Positions 44,263 to 55,375 of a stretch of 64,000 bases of DNA are shown here, one piece after another (the first letter of the stretch is position 1; every line of letters starts with the position of its first letter). Where the stretch lies: positions 4,774,001-4,838,000 of the forward strand of contig NC_133296.1 of assembly GCF_005239225.2 (NCBI RefSeq). The letters are read 5' to 3'. The position numbers and the translations under genes are program-made. The notes under the pieces are model-generated. The model made no database searches and was not told the origin of the DNA. It saw only the letters and a program-made list of their open reading frames with translations. The DNA is from Populus alba (Eukaryota; Streptophyta; Magnoliopsida; Malpighiales; Salicaceae).

Positions 44263-45886
44263 TCAAGCTAGATCATAACTATTTAACGCACCATCTTTCT
44301 CACCGAAAGCTACCATGGAATATGCGACTTCAGCTTCCGAAATGCTGCCATGATGAATAGCCTGTGAAGAAGAAATCATAGGTTCACCAGATGGTCCAAT
44401 AATCTTAGGCTGCTGAAACTGCTGTTGTTGTTGTTGTTGATACACGAATACATTTTCATTGATCAGAGAATCCAGAAACAAAGAGAACGCGTCCTCATTT
44501 TCATTTCCAACGTAATCTTCCTCTTTGTTTTGTTCATGATGACTTTGTAACCCCTTATTAAAACCATCACAATTAGGCCAGTTTTTGGCACCATCATCAA
44601 TGACCTGATTTGGAAACTGATCCAAGTTAGTCATTGTAAAGTTCTCATTTTCTCTAGTGGCTGTAGCTCGATAGACCCCGCCATTCGCTTCTAGTGGAAA
44701 AGAATTAGGGTTGGAGTTTTGGATGGGAGCAATTTTGGCAATTTCTGAAGAATTGGGGCTAGGGTATAAAGGCTTGTGCGTCCTTGGATCGATTCCTTGA
44801 CTAATGAGCTTCTTGCTGAGATGGGTGTTCCAGTAATTCTTGATCTCATTATCGGTGCGTCCTGGTATCCTCCCAGCTATCAAAGACCACCTGAAAAGTG
44901 AATGTACGAGATCACGATGATCCAAAAAATAAAAATAAAAAACAGGAAGAATATTCATATTCTCAAATTCCAAGTTGTTATAATTAATCTAAGTTATCTC
45001 GATTATTATAAAAAAACAACAATAATCTAAGTTAATTTGAAATTCGGAACAAAAAGTACTTCTAGTCTCTATTGTGAGAGAGAGAATAAGAGGGTGCAAC
45101 ATAGTAAAATGTTGACAAACAAGTTGATGCACTATGATAAAGCTTTGTTTTAGAGCTTTCGATAATCTGATAGATTCAAGAATCCAAAATCAAGATGAAA
45201 AGCTATGGCAAAGAAGTGCGAGAGAACATTCATACATCCATACATGGATACACGGAGAGACCATGAAAACTTTAATATAATTACGAGGGAAAGACCTCAA
45301 AGTTACATATGTGATGAGGATTCTGATACAATCTGAATTCTTTTTTCTACGGAAAACAATTTGAAATATTTGTTAATTGAAACTCGAAGCTCGTATATGC
45401 TGGTATTTTGGGGGAGAGAGAGAGGTAGAGAACAGTGAAAACCTAAAAAGCGATCAAACAAATTAAAATAAATGACATCCAAACCTAATTACTCCATAAA
45501 CATTCCCCAGCTGATCATGATGTGGAAAAAAAGAATTATCATCATTCCTAATTGAGTCCATAAAATCCAATTATAAATAAATACCTGTTACCAAGCAACC
45601 TATGAAGCCTAAGAATGAGATCTTCTTCATCTGGGGCAATACGTCCTCTCTTAACAGAAGGCCTGAGATAGTTCATCCATCGGAGGCGGCAGCTCTTACC
45701 ACACCTAAGAAGCCCCGCCCGCTTTGGCAGTGTACGCCACCGCCCTTCACCATCCTTCTTGATGTAGTTTGCCAAGATCTCATCTTCTTCAGGTGTCCAC
45801 GGCCCCCTCTTTATACCCACTTTGCCACAACATGGTGTGGGTGTACTCCTGCTCCTTGTTGAGTTCCTTGAGGACAGATTCCTCAT
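44263..45886 (-). CDS. MYB5: MYB5-type R2R3-MYB transcription factor, full length
   Basis: Exon 1 45886-45585, intron 694 bp (GT-AG), exon 2 44890-44263; 309 residues. R2 is at ~27-77 and R3 at ~80-128, nearly identical to the left copy. Substitutions before and within R2 include RSRS/RSRR, CCGK/CCSK and DEIL/DELL. The bHLH-interaction signature [13 protein letters not shown]...GR is complete. [10 protein letters not shown] follows R3. Near the end come FLDSLINEN, a seven-glutamine run and an intact tail (GPSGEP ... [15 protein letters not shown]) that the left copy has lost from its frame. Family knowledge: MYB5 proteins join bHLH and WD40 partners to activate flavonoid/proanthocyanidin genes and affect seed-coat and trichome traits. 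The TATA region is conserved with the left copy. This is the better candidate for a functional gene. Confidence 0.92.
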
Positions 45887-46074
45887 TCTCTGACTCCCTC
45901 TGTATGATAAATTAGTTAGTACAGTGTCCTTGTTTTATGTCAAGAACTGAGGGTTCAGATGGGGATGTGGATGTTGTTGTTTATTCAATCGGATATGTAA
46001 GGAGCTGTGAAGGTAAATATATCAAGTGAAAAAGTTGGATGGAGACACAAGTGCTCTAAGGGGAGGATGGTGTC

Positions 46075-46082
46075 TTTTTATA
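46075..46082 (-). promoter_or_regulatory. TATA box of right MYB5-type gene
   Basis: Minus-strand CCGTATAAAAAGACACC about 190 bp upstream of the ATG, at the position matching the left copy's TATA box. Confidence 0.65.
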
Positions 46083-46259
46083 CGGACTATGTTTGTTCGG
46101 ATCAAAACTTGACAAGTGAGTTTTGAAGTACATGACTTTATGAATTTTGAGTTGGTGGGGCTAAAAAAAAAATTCTAAGTTTCCGAAACTGTTTTTTATA
46201 CTATCATTTATATATTTTGAAAGTCAAGTGAGGTATAAGAGTGAGGGAAATGGAAATGG

Positions 46260-46900
46260 ATTAATTATACTTAAGGTTTTAGCCGAGACTTGGCATCTGA
46301 AATATTCGGGTTGAGATGTTAGGGTTCAAACCAAGACCTAGTATAAAACACGTGTGATTCTGTGTGAGACTACCTCTAGACATACGACCGAGAGTTGATC
46401 CAAGACTTGGTTCAGGACGCTCAGGGTGCGATTGAGGCTAGGTTCAAGGCACTGAGGGTTTAGTCCATAACCGGCCGGCAATGGGGTGCCTAGGATCCGA
46501 GGATTGAACCAATTTCAGGGCACTTACGGGTCTTTCAAGGACCTCTGTGCCAGAAGGTCGAACCAAGGCTTGATTTAAATGCTTTGATTTTAGGATGGGA
46601 AGTGGTTTGGAATGCTTGGTTTGGAGGCTTGTGATTTGGGCCAATACTATACATTGAGTCGAGACATGGTTTGACTCATGCAATGTTAAGGCTAGGAACA
46701 AGTATAGGAGTGCAAAAATTAGTTCGAATCACTCGAGGTTCAACTTGGATAAGATCTAAGGTGTCTAAAGACAAGGTCCGAAGCGCCCATGATACAAATT
46801 GGGATTAGGTCTGAGGTTCAATTGAAAAACATTGAGGATTGAGTTGAGATCTACTACAATGCTCTAATTAAGGAATTGGGTTGAGGTTATTGGAAAACTT
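46260..46900. repeat. Degenerate minisatellite upstream of right MYB
   Basis: Loose ~30-45 bp repeats of phrases such as 'gaccaagacttggttc', 'ggttcaaggcactgaggg' and 'ttgagat'. The left counterpart is shorter (21180-21478). GC content is higher than in surrounding DNA. Confidence 0.55.
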
Positions 46901-49595
46901 GTTTAAAGCATGGTTAATGGGCATATTTGATATCAAATTAAAAGTGAGGTCTACTCACTTTTCAGGTTTAAAACTTTATTGGAATTTAAATAAATTATAA
47001 ATGAATAAAAAAATAATCTTAAATAACTCTTAATTGGCATGCTTTGGAGAAACTTATACCCTCTAAAAACTTTATCCAACATATAAAAAAAAAAAAAACA
47101 AGTTTTCCTAGTAGTTTATTTAGTAGGAATGTGAAAAGTTAGAATTTGGACTTAAAACACACCCAAGCTTTTAGAACCTATAAGTCCCAAGTAAAATAAG
47201 ATTGGACTTAAACTCATATATGTGCATGTGCGGCCTAGCTTAGCTCAGCTCATGCTCAGACCTAGATTTTGGTTTACTATAAAAAAAAATAAAAAATAAG
47301 CTACAATAGATTATTTTTTTCTAGCTTAAATTTGGGCCTGGGTATGATCCATATCGATTTATTTCTTCTAGCCCATTGATTTGTCTACCCCATCAATATA
47401 ATAATCTGATTAATTTTTTCTAAAATAGTTTCTTCAAAACCTAAAAAGTTTTTTCAACTAAAAAACATTTAGATTTAATTGTGGTCTTATGGAGAGTAAT
47501 CAAAGCGATAATTAATAGAATATTATCAATTTTGGTTCTTAAAATTCTTTATAAAAACAGGCTAAAGAAAAGTGTTTCTAGTTGGTTTTTTCTATATTGT
47601 TTTTCACATAATTCCTATAAAGAATTTACTTTTCTCCAACTGATTTTCTGCATACCCCTTCTTATTTTAAGATCTATTTATACTTTTTGTTTTCTTTCTA
47701 ATTTAAAGCTTAGGTTTCATTATATAGATAGATTATTGAGTTATAATTCTTTTAAGTTCATTGGACCTTGTTTAGGAGACCATTTAAACAAGACGGTGTT
47801 GGTGGAATCTTAGTTATTAAGATCAAAATGTTTACACCAAGCAAGGAGAAATAAACATTTAAGAACAAAGAATTAATATTTTATAACAATAACTTTACAT
47901 ATTTACGAGCGATTCAACAAGCATCCTACACGAGTTTTTGTTTAAATATGATTATTATGCTTTAGGATTGTGTTTCAATTTTTTATAAAAGTTTATATAT
48001 TCTTTTAATAAGCATGTTGTCATTTTATAATGATTGCAAGTTAACCATGTTCTTATAATAATACATGATTATAAACTAAATATACAAGCTCAATTGTCTA
48101 ATTCATCTTGCTAGTATAATTTAGACAACAATCTTAAAGCTTTATTGATAATTAGACTTTGTTTAACTTATAGCTTTTCAATTAATTCCTTGCAATTATG
48201 TTGACATGATTCTATATTCTATATGATGTTATATATTTCAATTTGCATGTTATTGCATACCTAATACATTATATAATAATCTAACATTAAATTAAAGACC
48301 AACATTACAATATTGAATTTTAGGTTGTTTTTCAAATACTGAAAATATTGGAGACCAAAAACGACACTTGAAAAATAATATAACCTCATCATGCTTATAT
48401 TGTTCAAATGGAATGAAAGATTTCAATTTGGTCCCTTAATTTTTAACTTTCAAAATTCAATCCCTATCTTTTCAGCTTTTTACAATTCGATCTTTAAATT
48501 TTTTTTGTTTTAGTATTTAGATGTCTATCAATGAGAGAAACAAATCATCAAAAAATAAAAAAAAGCTCTCAAACGATCAAATTTCATCCACCAATAATTA
48601 TGATTTTGGTGTATATAGATTCATTTTTAAAACATGAATTCAATGGAGAAGGTTGATATCTTCAATAATTCCTAACATGGTAGATCATAACTCAACAAAA
48701 GTTTTTAATATGATTTTATTCTGAGTTTCTTATCCAATTAAAAGGTGTTTTATGGTTTAAAATTGGGTTTTAGATTTCCATAAATTTTTGCCATGTTTTT
48801 AGGTTAAAATTGATTTTTAGAATCAAATAACTTTTATCCTAACAAATGTTGCAGGTGAACACATGTCATCTACCTAAGCACAATTATGCATCATTCATCC
48901 TATTTTGAAAATATTATATTTAAGATTGGACACACACTTTTTTTTAAAATAAAAAAAAAAATGAGGCGTTTCAGTCCAGCCTAGCTTTCAAGCCCACCAT
49001 GCCTAGACTTTATAATTTTAGGCTAGACACACATACTTGTCCTCCAACTTAAGCACACTTGGCTTTTTTAAAAAAAAATAAATGGCCTTTGAATTTTTTT
49101 AGTTTGATTTTTTTTAATATTATAATAACATTAACTTTGAATAAATTTATTAGAATAGCATTTAAATAATTTTGTCATAGTCTTCAAATAATATAAACAA
49201 TTAGCATAAAAATAATTATAAATAAATCTAATATGCTTTTTTTTCTTGAAAACAAAATTCTCATTAATTAACATTCAATATGAACAAAATATCTATTTTT
49301 TTATTGTAAATTTCTTTCATAAACTTTCTCTCATTTATTATTCTTATATTGTTTACAAATTTGCATAGTAGTTTTTTATTTATGCTTTTTTTTTTATTGA
49401 AGCTTGCTTAAAATTATAATAAATTTTAATTTTATAAACAATATTTTTAATATAAAAATATTTTTCTCAAAAACAATGCATGAATAGGAAAAGAAATTTC
49501 GATTCAACAAATATATTTTCCCTCCTTATTTAAAATGAAAAGTTTTTATTTTAATTGGCTCCATTTTTTATATTCAATAAATCATATATACTACT

Positions 49596-49660
<65 letters not shown>

Positions 49661-49764
49661 GTTTCTTTTAAACTAAAAACAGTATGCTAATAAAAATATA
49701 TATAATTTTGACTAAAAAAATACATTTTTTCTCAAGAATTTAAATCTTTGTCTTTGTTACAAAT
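46901..49764. other. AT-rich intergenic sequence
   Basis: No gene recognised; the plus-strand frame 47481-47813 is A/T-driven and lacks motifs. 48410-48560 ('tttggtcccttaatttt') resembles common LTR-derived dispersed sequence. A (GA)n microsatellite lies at 49601-49660. Confidence 0.5.
49601..49660. repeat. (GA)n microsatellite
   Basis: About 60 bp of GA dinucleotides with one 'aag' interruption, ~110 bp from the element 2 insertion site. Confidence 0.95.
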
Positions 49765-49769
49765 ATCTA

Positions 49770-52279
49770 TGTCGCACGTCAAAATCCGCGCGGCATCCGC
49801 TGGCGATTTGTTTATTATTGTTTGTGTTTTGCTTGGTTCGTTGGAGTCGCCACCTAGTATCATGGTCACTAGGAACCTATGGTCTGCGAGAGTCTGAGTA
49901 AGGGACTGGTTGTGCAAGGGGAAGACGCATCACCCCCAGTGCACCCTACCTAAGGTAAGCTGCAATGTTGTTTGATTGTTTTTGTAGGTCGAATTTCTAT
50001 TCATTGGTCTTTCTAAGGTTCAAGGTAGATCTATCTTCATGAGAAAGTCTCTACCTTATTATGTTAAATCCTAACCGTTCTAAAATCTGAATTTTAGCAT
50101 CGCATGTCTTCACCTTGTATCTTTAATACCTGAGGGTGTACTTTATCGTGTAATTTACACCCCACAAATATTAAAGTCTACATTTGGATCCTAAAAAGGA
50201 TTGGAAAAATATTTTTGACATGTTGGCCAAATCCTAATGGATAAATCATAAACTGGTTACGATATCCATTTTATTTTTTTAAAGACATGAAAAAGATGCA
50301 ATTTTTCATTTTTTTTGTATTTTTTTGTTTTGAAAAATATGCTTTGGAACAATTTTAGAATCTGGCCGTATGCAATGAAATATTTTTTTCTTTTCGAAAA
50401 TGCTTTGATTTTTTTGAAATATTTTGGAGAAAAACCAGGTATTTTAATACCGAATTTGTATTTTACAATGTAAATATACAACTCGATATTATGCAAAACT
50501 TGGTGGAAAAATATTTAAGAAAACCACAAATTTTTACATGATTTTTTTTTAATATTTTTGAAATTTTTTTATTTTTTTATTTTTTTATTTTTTTTTGGGC
50601 CGGGCTGGGCCAGAACCGGCCCGGCCCAAGTGACTAATTAATTAGCCACTGCATGCAGAAACGAATTCTGCATGCAGCGGCTATGCAGAAACGAAAACGA
50701 AAATGGAGCAGGGAGGAGAGTGTTACCTGGCGTGGAGAGAGTCGGCAGCCTGGCTGGTGGTGCGCGGTGTGACTGGAGGCGGCGAGGCCGGCAGCGTGCA
50801 CTGGTCCCGGCTGGAAGAAGAAGGAAACAGACCCTGCAGAGGAGAAGGAAAGCTCACGGTTGCAACTGTTGGAGCGGCTGAAGAGAGAGCTGCTGTCCTG
50901 GAGGTCTCTGGGAAAGGCAGAAGCTTCTGATCGAGGTGGAAGCCGCTGGAAAGGGTGGTTTCACTGCTGCTGCTGCTGGGGTTGCGGTGGTGAAGAAAAA
51001 AGAAGTTTTGCAGGAAGAGAGGAGAGAGAGAGAGGTGTTGCAGGCTTCGGTGAGGTTGTTGGGTGATGTATGGGATGTGGTGTTTCGTGGGAAGGACGGC
51101 GGAGAGATCAGTGGTGGCGGCTAGAGGCCACGGCGGAGAGGAAAAGGAAAGAGAGGGCTGGTTGCAGGAAAAACCGGGCAGGAAAAACTGATTTTTGTCC
51201 AACTTTGAGCTCAGGTTTCTCCTCTCTCTAAGCACGAAATTGGCTCCTATTTATAGGGATAAAAAGAGGGTAATCTTGTCTTCAACGTGGAAAAAGTCTC
51301 AGCCCTTGATTCGACTCTAGGAATTCAAGCCGTTGGTTCAAAGTGTGCACCTCGAACTGCAAAATTTGGCAATCCAAGGTTGCAGACTGCCCGAGGGTGC
51401 CACTTTGGGCCAATAAATGGAGCCGTTTCCAAGATTTTCGACCCGACCGGACCACTCCAAGGGATAAAGGGATTTCAGGTGAACATGTCGGTGCATGCCT
51501 TGTCGGATTTGGGGAACAAACGAGGTAGAAAATGCGCCTAGAAGTCTGCCACTCGGGCAGCTTCACGGGGAAGATGATGAACAGTACCCGCGTTTTTTTT
51601 TTTTTTTTAAAACACAAACACGGCGCCGTTTTCCAATTCTTCAATTTGACCCCCGGATTTTATCAATTTGACCCCTATAGTTTGGCGCCTTTTGCAGATT
51701 GGTCCTTGGCTTTGGATTTTGTCAATTTAACCCCTAATTGGCCCCAAAACTTCAATTTTCTTTCAATTTGGCCCCTGATTTCAATCAATCATCTTGGTAA
51801 AAATTAAATTTGGTCTCGTATAATTTCATTCTTCTCAATTAAGCCCAAATTAGGCTCCCAAACTTAATTTTTCACCAATTAAGCCCCAAATAAAATTAAT
51901 TTGACCCATTTAAAGTATAATTAAGTCCTTGCACTTAATTAAATCCTTCAATTGGACCCAAATTAATTCTTAAACATAATTAAAATTCAATTTGGCCCAT
52001 GATTAAATCAAATTGACCTATTAAAAATTTAATTATGTCCTTGGACTTAATTTTCATGCAAATTCATCCAATAATCATTTAATTTAACCTTGAATTTGCA
52101 TTGTATTCCTATTTTTTTGGGCATAATGGGGAACAATTAGGCCTTGAATTTCCTCCAAAAATTGCAGCTTGATTTCCCGACCTACCTTCTTCGCGTTGCC
52201 AGCCTTTATTTTATTTTTTTGATTTTTATTTTAAAAAAAAGTGAAATTTGGGGGAATAACCCAAAATTGGGTTATGACA
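49770..52279 (-). repeat. Left LTR (3' LTR of element 2)
   Basis: 2510 bp, plus-strand ends TGTCGCACG and TTATGACA. TATA-like CTATAAATAG (minus) at 51247-51256. Contains a 12-bp perfect stem-loop (50649-50677) and a GGGCCGGGC/GCCCGGCCC inverted repeat just before it. Frames of 60-170 codons inside are shadows of GC-rich LTR sequence. Confidence 0.95.
50649..50677. repeat. Perfect stem-loop in LTR
   Basis: CTGCATGCAGAA, loop ACGAA, TTCTGCATGCAG: 12-bp perfect arms. Duplicated in the right LTR near 59503-59531. Confidence 0.8.
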
Positions 52280-52294
52280 GTTGCCCCCCTCTTT
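52280..52294 (-). other. Polypurine tract of element 2
   Basis: Minus-strand AAAGAGGGGGGCAAC abuts the 3' LTR. Confidence 0.75.
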
Positions 52295-52414
52295 ACAACG
52301 CTTATGAAAGAAAGTTTTGTAAGATACTTTAAATAATAAGCGTTGTAAAGAAGAAAAAAGGAAGATTTTTTTTTTTTTTTTTTTGAAAATTCAAAGATTT
52401 TGAAATGGTCGAAT

Positions 52415-53735
52415 TGTCAGGGGTGACCTACCCGGGTGAAAAACACAAAGATGTTTTAAAGTGGTGAAAAATACAGAGATTTTTCAAAGAGGTGAAAAAT
52501 GCAAAGATTTTTCAAAGTGGTTTTGTTGTAATGGGCAACCGGCCCAAGATGGAAAACGAAAAGAGTTTTCAAGGTGGTGAGAAATGCAAAGATTTCTCAA
52601 AATGGTGAGAAATGCAAAGATTTCTCAAAGTGGTTTTGTTGTAATGGGCAACCGGCCCAGATGAAAGGTTTTGAAAAATACAAAGATTTTTTCAAAGAGG
52701 TGAAAAATGCAAAGATTTTTCAAAGTGGTGAGAAATGCGAAGATTTCTCAAAAATGATCTTGTTGTGATGGGCGACTTGCCCAGATGGAAAGTGATGAAA
52801 AATGCAAAGATTTTTCAAAGTGGTGAGAAATACAAAGATTTCTCAAAGTGGTGAAAAATGCAGAGATTTTTCAAAGTGGTTTTGTTGTAATGGGCAACCA
52901 GCCCGATGAAAGGTTTTGAAAAATACAAAGATTTTTTCAAATAGGTGAAAAATGCAGAGATTTTTCAAAAGTGGTGAGAAATCCAAAGATTTCTCAAGAT
53001 GGTGAAAAATTTTAGAGTGGTGAGAAATGCAAAGATTTCTCAAAATGATGAAAAATGCAAAGATTTTTCAAAGTGGTTTTTTTGTAATGGGCAACCGGCC
53101 CAAGTTGAAAATGAAAAGATTTTCGAAGGGGTGAAAAATACAAAGATTTTTCAAAGTGGTGAGAAATGCAAAGATTTCTCAAAGTGATGAAAAATGCAAA
53201 GATTTTTCAAAGTGGTGAAAAATGCAGAGATTTTTCAAAGTGGTTTTGTTGTAATGGGCAACCGGCCCAAGATGGAAAGGTTTTGAAAAATACAAAGATT
53301 TTTTCAAAGAGGTGAAAAATACAGAGATTTTTCGAAGTGGTGAGAAATGCGAAGATTTCTCAAAATGATGAAAATTTTTATAGGTGGTGAGAAATGCAAA
53401 GATTTCTCAAAATGGTTTTATTGTTATGGGCAACCGGCCCAAATGGAAAAAAGTTTGAAAGTGGGGAGAAATGCAATGATTTCTCAAAAATGGTTTTATT
53501 GTTATGGGCAACCGGCCCAAATGGAAAAGGTTTGAAGGTGGGGAGAAATGCAATGATTTCTCAAAAATGGTTTTATTGTTATGGGCAACCGGCCCAAATG
53601 AAAAAAGTATGAAGGTGGGGAGAAATGCAATGATTTCTCAAAAATGGTTTTATTGTTATGGGCAACCGGCCCAAATGGAAGATGAAAAGAGTTTTGAAAG
53701 AGGTCTGATTATAATGGGTGACCTACCCGGGTGAA
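52415..53735. repeat. Tandem array A: hairpin-forming ~33-bp modules
   Basis: Dozens of ~30-36 bp modules of two kinds. One is GAGAAATgcaaagATTTCTC or variants. The other contains GGGCaaccgGCCC, seen at least ten times (e.g. 52533, 52649, 53090, 53258, 53419, 53507, 53582, 53660). Both are inverted repeats, and arm changes are matched between arms. This lies in the hypervariable 3' region of element 2. Non-coding; open frames through it are periodic artefacts. Confidence 0.9.
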
Positions 53736-53749
53736 AAGGCAAAATGTCT

Positions 53750-54500
53750 GAAAGGGATGACATGATAGGACTCGATGGGGAACGAGGGATGAAAAGCGCA
53801 CTCTAAAGGAGGTTAGCGCACTCGAAAGGAGGTAGGGTTAGAAAAACACACTACCTAAGAGGTGAGTGCTCCAAGGCGCACTCAAAAGGAGGCAAGGTTT
53901 GGAAAACGCACTACCTAAGAGGTAAGGGCTCAAAGGAGCAATCAAAAGGAGGTAGGGTTAGAAAAACGCACTACCTAAGAGATGAGGGCTTGAAGGAGCT
54001 CTCAAAAAGAGGAAGGGTTGGAAAACACACTACCTAAGATGGTTGATGGCCCTAAGGCGCACTTAAAAGGAGATATGGTTGGAAAACGCACTACCTAAGG
54101 GGTTGATGGCTTTAAGGCGCACTCAAAAGGAGGTATGGTTAGAAAACGCACTACCTAAGGGTTGAAGGCTCTAAGGCGCACTTAGAAGGAGAGGTGGTTA
54201 GAAAACGCACTACCTAAGATGTTAGGGCTCGAAAGAGCTCTCGAGAAAAGGCAAGGTTGGAAAACTCATTACCAAAGAGGTGAGGGCTCGAAGGAGCTCT
54301 CAAGAAAAGGCAGGGTTGGAAAACACACTACCTAAGAAGGTTAGGGCTCGAAGGCACCCTAAAAGAAAAGAGGTAGGGCTAGAAAACACACTACCTAAGA
54401 GGTGAGTGCTCCAAGGGGCACTCAAAAAGAGGTAGGGTTGGAAAACACACTACCTAAAAGGTTAGGGCTCGAAGGCACACTAAAAAAGAGATGATGATGA
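53750..54500. repeat. Tandem array B: ~60-bp units
   Basis: About a dozen copies of a unit built from 'gcactacctaagaggt', 'gagggctcgaagga', 'gcactcaaaagg' and 'aggtagggttagaaaa', at roughly 55-65 bp. Adjacent to array A but with a different unit. Confidence 0.85.
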
Positions 54501-55040
54501 GACACTGATCTGTCAAGGATGAAAGAAGTGCATCATGTTCAATATATGCATGTATACTTACCTGAGAAGTATAGGTCCCCTTTTCTTCATGGAGTTCTCC
54601 TTTTCTCAGAAGTTGGAGTCTCTGATAGTAAGCTTTGATGGCTCTTTTCGCTCTTGTTTACTCGAGTCATATCTTGTGATGTTGACCACTTGGAAGGACT
54701 TGATATCATCATACTTCTTTGTCCTCCGCCCCTTTATATCAAGGCTTGCAAATTTTGCCCAATAGTTTCTTAGACAGGGAATCATGAAGCCAGCCCTACC
54801 AGATGTTTTTGAATGCCCCCTAGCTTGATCATGCCCCCAAGTATTCAATTCGGGTTTGGGGATGAGGCTATGTGAAGGAAGGTTTGACAAGGAGTTGTTT
54901 TCAAGCAGAATTTTTGGAATTTCAAAGCTATTCCAGACACAGAAATCATTTTGACATCGATTTAAAGCGAACTCATTCTGAAGAAATTCAAGTGATTCCT
55001 ATTGAGAGGTTATCAAAAGTGATGAAAACTTTTTGTTTTG
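54501..55040. other. Element 2 non-coding 3' region
   Basis: No pol motif on either strand. A 94-codon minus frame at 54606-54890 shows no known domain. Two C-rich tracts ('atgccccctag', 'atgcccccaag') near 54812-54840 resemble the polypurine tract in reverse complement. Confidence 0.5.
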
Positions 55041-55061
55041 ATTTTTGGTGAAAAATATGAA

Positions 55062-55375
55062 GTGACATTTGGTTGGTCATAAAAGGTTGAAATTTCAATT
55101 TGTGGGTTATTGAGAACCGTTGGGAAAGTGTGAACAATCACGAAAGTGACATCTGGTTGGTCACAAAAGGTTGAAATTTCAATTTGAGGGTTATTGAGAA
55201 CCGTTGGGAAAGTGTGAACAATCACGAAAGTGACATCTGGTTGGTCACAAAAGGTTGAAATTTCAATTTGAGGGTTATTGAGAACCGTTGGTGAAAATGT
55301 GAGGAACACGAAGTGACGTCTGGTGGGTCACAAAAGGTTTAAATTTCAATTTGAGGGTTATTGAGAACCGTTTTC
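55062..55375. repeat. Tandem array C: 84-bp unit x ~3.8
   Basis: Units start at 55062, 55146, 55230 and 55313 with 'gtgacatctggttggtca' and run through 'ttgaaatttcaatttg' to 'gagaaccgttggg'. The central two copies are almost identical, pointing to recent amplification. Confidence 0.95.

Larger units (their letters stand above)
41540..46600. repeat. MYB segmental duplication, right copy
   Basis: Direct repeat of 17066-21478, here ~5.06 kb. The extra length comes mainly from ~440 bp at 42720-43160 and ~290 bp at 43655-43945 that are absent from the left copy. Confidence 0.85.

Noticed and set aside
50723..51235. 170-codon minus-strand frame and several plus frames in element 2 LTR
   Set aside because: Repeated in both LTRs, GC-rich and antisense/sense shadows; the region is promoter and untranslated sequence.
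52574..53734. Series of 60-76 codon frames with repeated GNRP-like residues
   Set aside because: Periodic translation of tandem array A, not a repeat protein; modules differ in length and break frame.
52415..54500. CRISPR-like regular repeats
   Set aside because: Eukaryotic retroelement context, diverged units, no unique spacers; this is a minisatellite.
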